Positions 6,332-7,812 of a DNA stretch of 7,812 nt are shown here, in pieces. The DNA lies in assembly GCA_021159235.1 (NCBI GenBank), contig JAGGSF010000067.1, forward strand, positions 1 to 7,812, in the 5' to 3' direction. The stretch is from Deltaproteobacteria bacterium. GTDB taxonomy: Bacteria > Campylobacterota_A > Desulfurellia > JAGGSF01. The notes under the pieces are model-generated. The model saw only the letters and a list, made by a program, of their open reading frames with translations. It was not told the origin of the DNA and did no database searches. A program made the position numbers and the translations under genes. Numbering within the stretch: the first letter of the stretch is position 1; every line of letters begins with the position of its first letter.

Positions 6332-7210
6332 CTAAATGAGATTGTAAGATTTGAGAACGGTCTTTAATCTTTCTCTGTTTGCATCACTCATCTTGCATAG
6401 AGGAAGTCTGTATTCCTCTTCCACCAGTCCCATCAAATAGCATGCCGTTTTCACGGGAATGGGGTTTGTTTCAATGAACATTGCCTCATGCAGAGGGTGA
6501 AGATAGTGGTGCAGTTCTTTTGCTTTTTCAAAATCCTTGTTGAACACTGCATCCACCTGTTCTGAAACAGGTTTTGGAGCAACATTTGCCGTTACAGATA
6601 TAACACCCACCGCCCCCAAAGCCATCATAGGAAGGGTAAGGAAATCGTCTCCACTGATAACGGCAAAATCGGATGATGTGTTTTCAATGATCTTGCTTAC
6701 CTGTCTCAGGTTTCCGCTCGCTTCTTTTATTCCAATGATATTCTCTATTTGCGACAGCCTGATTACCGTTTCAGGTAATATGTTTATACCTGTTCTTCCA
6801 GGAACATTGTACAGAACAATAGGAATATCTACCTCCTTTGCAACATATGCATAATGTTCATACAACCCCTGCTGAGTGGGCTTATTGTAATATGGGGTAA
6901 CAGATAAAATAGCATCTGCACCCGCTTCTTTTGCATTTTCTGCCAATTTTACTACCTTTTTAGTATCGTTTGTCCCTGCGCCGGCTAAAACCTTTATACC
7001 TCTTTTACTGCATTCTTCCACTGTAATTTCAACCAGCCTCCTGTATTCCGGGACATCCATTGTTGCAGCTTCTCCCGTCGTTCCTGCAGGAACAATAACA
7101 TCTATACCATTTTCTATCTGCCTTTTTACCAACTTCCTGTATGCCTCTTCATCTATTTCTCCATTTTTGAAAGGTGTAATGATGGCAACCATCGCCCCTT
7201 TAATCTCCAT
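6332..7210 (-). CDS. dapA: 4-hydroxy-tetrahydrodipicolinate synthase
   Basis: DapA condenses pyruvate with aspartate semialdehyde, the entry step of diaminopimelate synthesis. It is a class I (Schiff-base) aldolase-type TIM barrel. Counted from the ATG at 7210, the 292-residue product has the Schiff-base Lys162 in GIKEASG, Tyr134 and Arg139 in YNVPGRTG, Thr44/Thr45 in GTTGE, and Tyr107 in PYYNKPT. Length equals that of the E. coli enzyme (292). An in-frame GTG at 7222 would add four residues, but its region is the GGAGG Shine-Dalgarno site serving the ATG, so the shorter form is chosen. It begins 2 nt after dapF and is followed by dapB, so substrate flows through adjacent genes. Related lyases such as N-acetylneuraminate or 2-keto-3-deoxygluconate aldolase share the fold, but the dap neighbours and motifs favour DapA. 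Confidence 0.97.
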   Translation of the reverse strand: MEIKGAMVAIITPFKNGEIDEEAYRKLVKRQIENGIDVIVPAGTTGEAATMDVPEYRRLVEITVEECSKRGIKVLAGAGTNDTKKVVKLAENAKEAGADAILSVTPYYNKPTQQGLYEHYAYVAKEVDIPIVLYNVPGRTGINILPETVIRLSQIENIIGIKEASGNLRQVSKIIENTSSDFAVISGDDFLTLPMMALGAVGVISVTANVAPKPVSEQVDAVFNKDFEKAKELHHYLHPLHEAMFIETNPIPVKTACYLMGLVEEEYRLPLCKMSDANRERLKTVLKSYNLI

Positions 7211-7212
7211 AT

Positions 7213-7812
7213 CTACCTCCACGCCTCATCATTCATAACTCCCTTACAAACAGAATTTACCTTCCCTTCCAGCATTACCTTTTCCATTTCCTGGAAATAT
7301 ACGGTGAGTTCCTCTCCTCCCCTTGTCTTTACTGAAACAGGGGATTTCAGCCTGCCCAGAGCACCTCCTACCAGCACACTGGCTACAGAGCCTGTTCCAC
7401 AAGCCAATGTCTCCCCCTCCACACCCCTTTCATATGTTCTTACCATTATGGATCTTTCATCGATGATTTTCATAAAATCCACATTTGTTCCATATTTAAA
7501 CCTCTTTGAATACCTTGTTTCCCTCCCCATCTTCATTACATCTACATCTTCTATATCCTCTACCAGATAAACTACATGGGGAACGCCAGTATTTATGAAG
7601 TAGCCTTCTCTACCGTTTATATTCATCTTCTCAAATGAGGAGGGTCTGGTAAGCTCTACCCTCACTCTGTTTTCATCAACAATCCAGGCATGGATGGGGC
7701 CAGCTTTAGTCCGAAAACACATCTCATTCTCAGCTATCCCTTTTTCATAGGCAAAACGGGCAACACATCTGGAACCATTTCCGCACATCTCCACTTCAGT
7801 TCCATCGTTGTT
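7213..7812 (-). CDS. dapF: Diaminopimelate epimerase, 5' end cut by the window edge
   Basis: DapF interconverts LL- and meso-diaminopimelate by a two-cysteine proton-transfer mechanism, supplying meso-diaminopimelate for peptidoglycan and lysine. The reading frame stays open to the right edge, giving 199 visible residues beginning NNDGTEVEMCGNG. Roughly 75 N-terminal residues of a usual ~275 are therefore missing, and internal GTG or ATG codons near 7790 are not true starts. The first catalytic cysteine is visible residue 10 (in EMCGNGSRC) and the second is residue 138 (in GETLACGTGS). Both halves of the pseudo-symmetric fold are represented. The TAG stop is 2 nt before the dapA ATG. It is the first visible gene of the minus-strand operon; further dap or lysine genes may precede it outside the window. 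Confidence 0.96.
   Translation of the reverse strand, partial: NNDGTEVEMCGNGSRCVARFAYEKGIAENEMCFRTKAGPIHAWIVDENRVRVELTRPSSFEKMNINGREGYFINTGVPHVVYLVEDIEDVDVMKMGRETRYSKRFKYGTNVDFMKIIDERSIMVRTYERGVEGETLACGTGSVASVLVGGALGRLKSPVSVKTRGGEELTVYFQEMEKVMLEGKVNSVCKGVMNDEAWR
7216..7220 (-). promoter_or_regulatory. Ribosome binding site that decides the dapA start
   Basis: GGAGG on the minus strand, inside the last codons of dapF, lies five bases before the ATG at 7210. It rules against the in-frame GTG at 7222, which overlaps it. Confidence 0.85.

Noticed and set aside
5872-6339. 155-residue open frame on the plus strand
   Set aside because: It lies antisense to dapB and the end of dapA, its product is rich in Tyr, Ser, Arg and Cys with no recognisable motif, and no ribosome site supports it.
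7211-7222. GTG at 7222 as the dapA start, adding four residues
   Set aside because: It overlaps the GGAGG ribosome site that is ideally placed for the ATG at 7210, and the shorter protein matches the family N-terminus.
7213-7794. dapF starting at an internal GTG (7794)
   Set aside because: The frame stays open to the window edge and encodes the conserved NNDGTE stretch upstream of that codon, so the gene is truncated by the window.
1-7812. tRNA, rRNA, CRISPR array, transposon or phage genes
   Set aside because: None was seen: coding density is nearly complete, there are no regularly spaced repeats, and all genes are housekeeping metabolism or DNA repair.

Overview
The window is gene-dense, moderately AT-rich bacterial DNA carrying eight protein genes in two convergent operons. 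Apart from the first ~100 bases, almost every base is coding. Several features fit an anaerobic, possibly thermophilic, deep-branching bacterium: short or overlapping junctions, TTG/GTG starts with strong Shine-Dalgarno sites, an iron-sulfur type PurF with a propeptide, a pyruvoyl-type arginine decarboxylase, and a SpeD very like the Thermotoga enzyme. That placement is inference; no rRNA or tRNA is present to confirm it.

Left operon, plus strand, 1-1808. A promoter (TTGACA, 17-bp spacer, extended -10) partly overlaps a 13-bp-stem inverted repeat. It precedes speD (S-adenosylmethionine decarboxylase), pdaD (pyruvoyl-dependent arginine decarboxylase) and speB (agmatinase). Together these convert arginine to agmatine to putrescine and supply decarboxylated SAM for spermidine synthesis. 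The aminopropyltransferase that would join the two products is not in the window.

Right operon, minus strand, 7812 down to 1795. The order is dapF (its 5' end cut off by the window edge), dapA, dapB, purF, and a large helicase gene. The three dap genes belong to the diaminopimelate/lysine pathway, and PurF starts purine synthesis. The last gene encodes an 800-residue protein joining a RadC-like JAMM/MPN metalloprotease-fold domain to a complete DinG/XPD-type iron-sulfur helicase. Junctions here are 2 nt (dapF-dapA), 10 nt (dapA-dapB), a 17-nt overlap (dapB-purF) and a 4-nt overlap (purF-helicase), so one polycistronic mRNA is likely. Its promoter must lie beyond the right edge.

The two operons meet tail to tail with a 14-bp overlap of coding sequence and no visible terminator. 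The best candidate for something under-described is the JAMM-DinG fusion. No mobile element, CRISPR array, RNA gene or pseudogene was seen.
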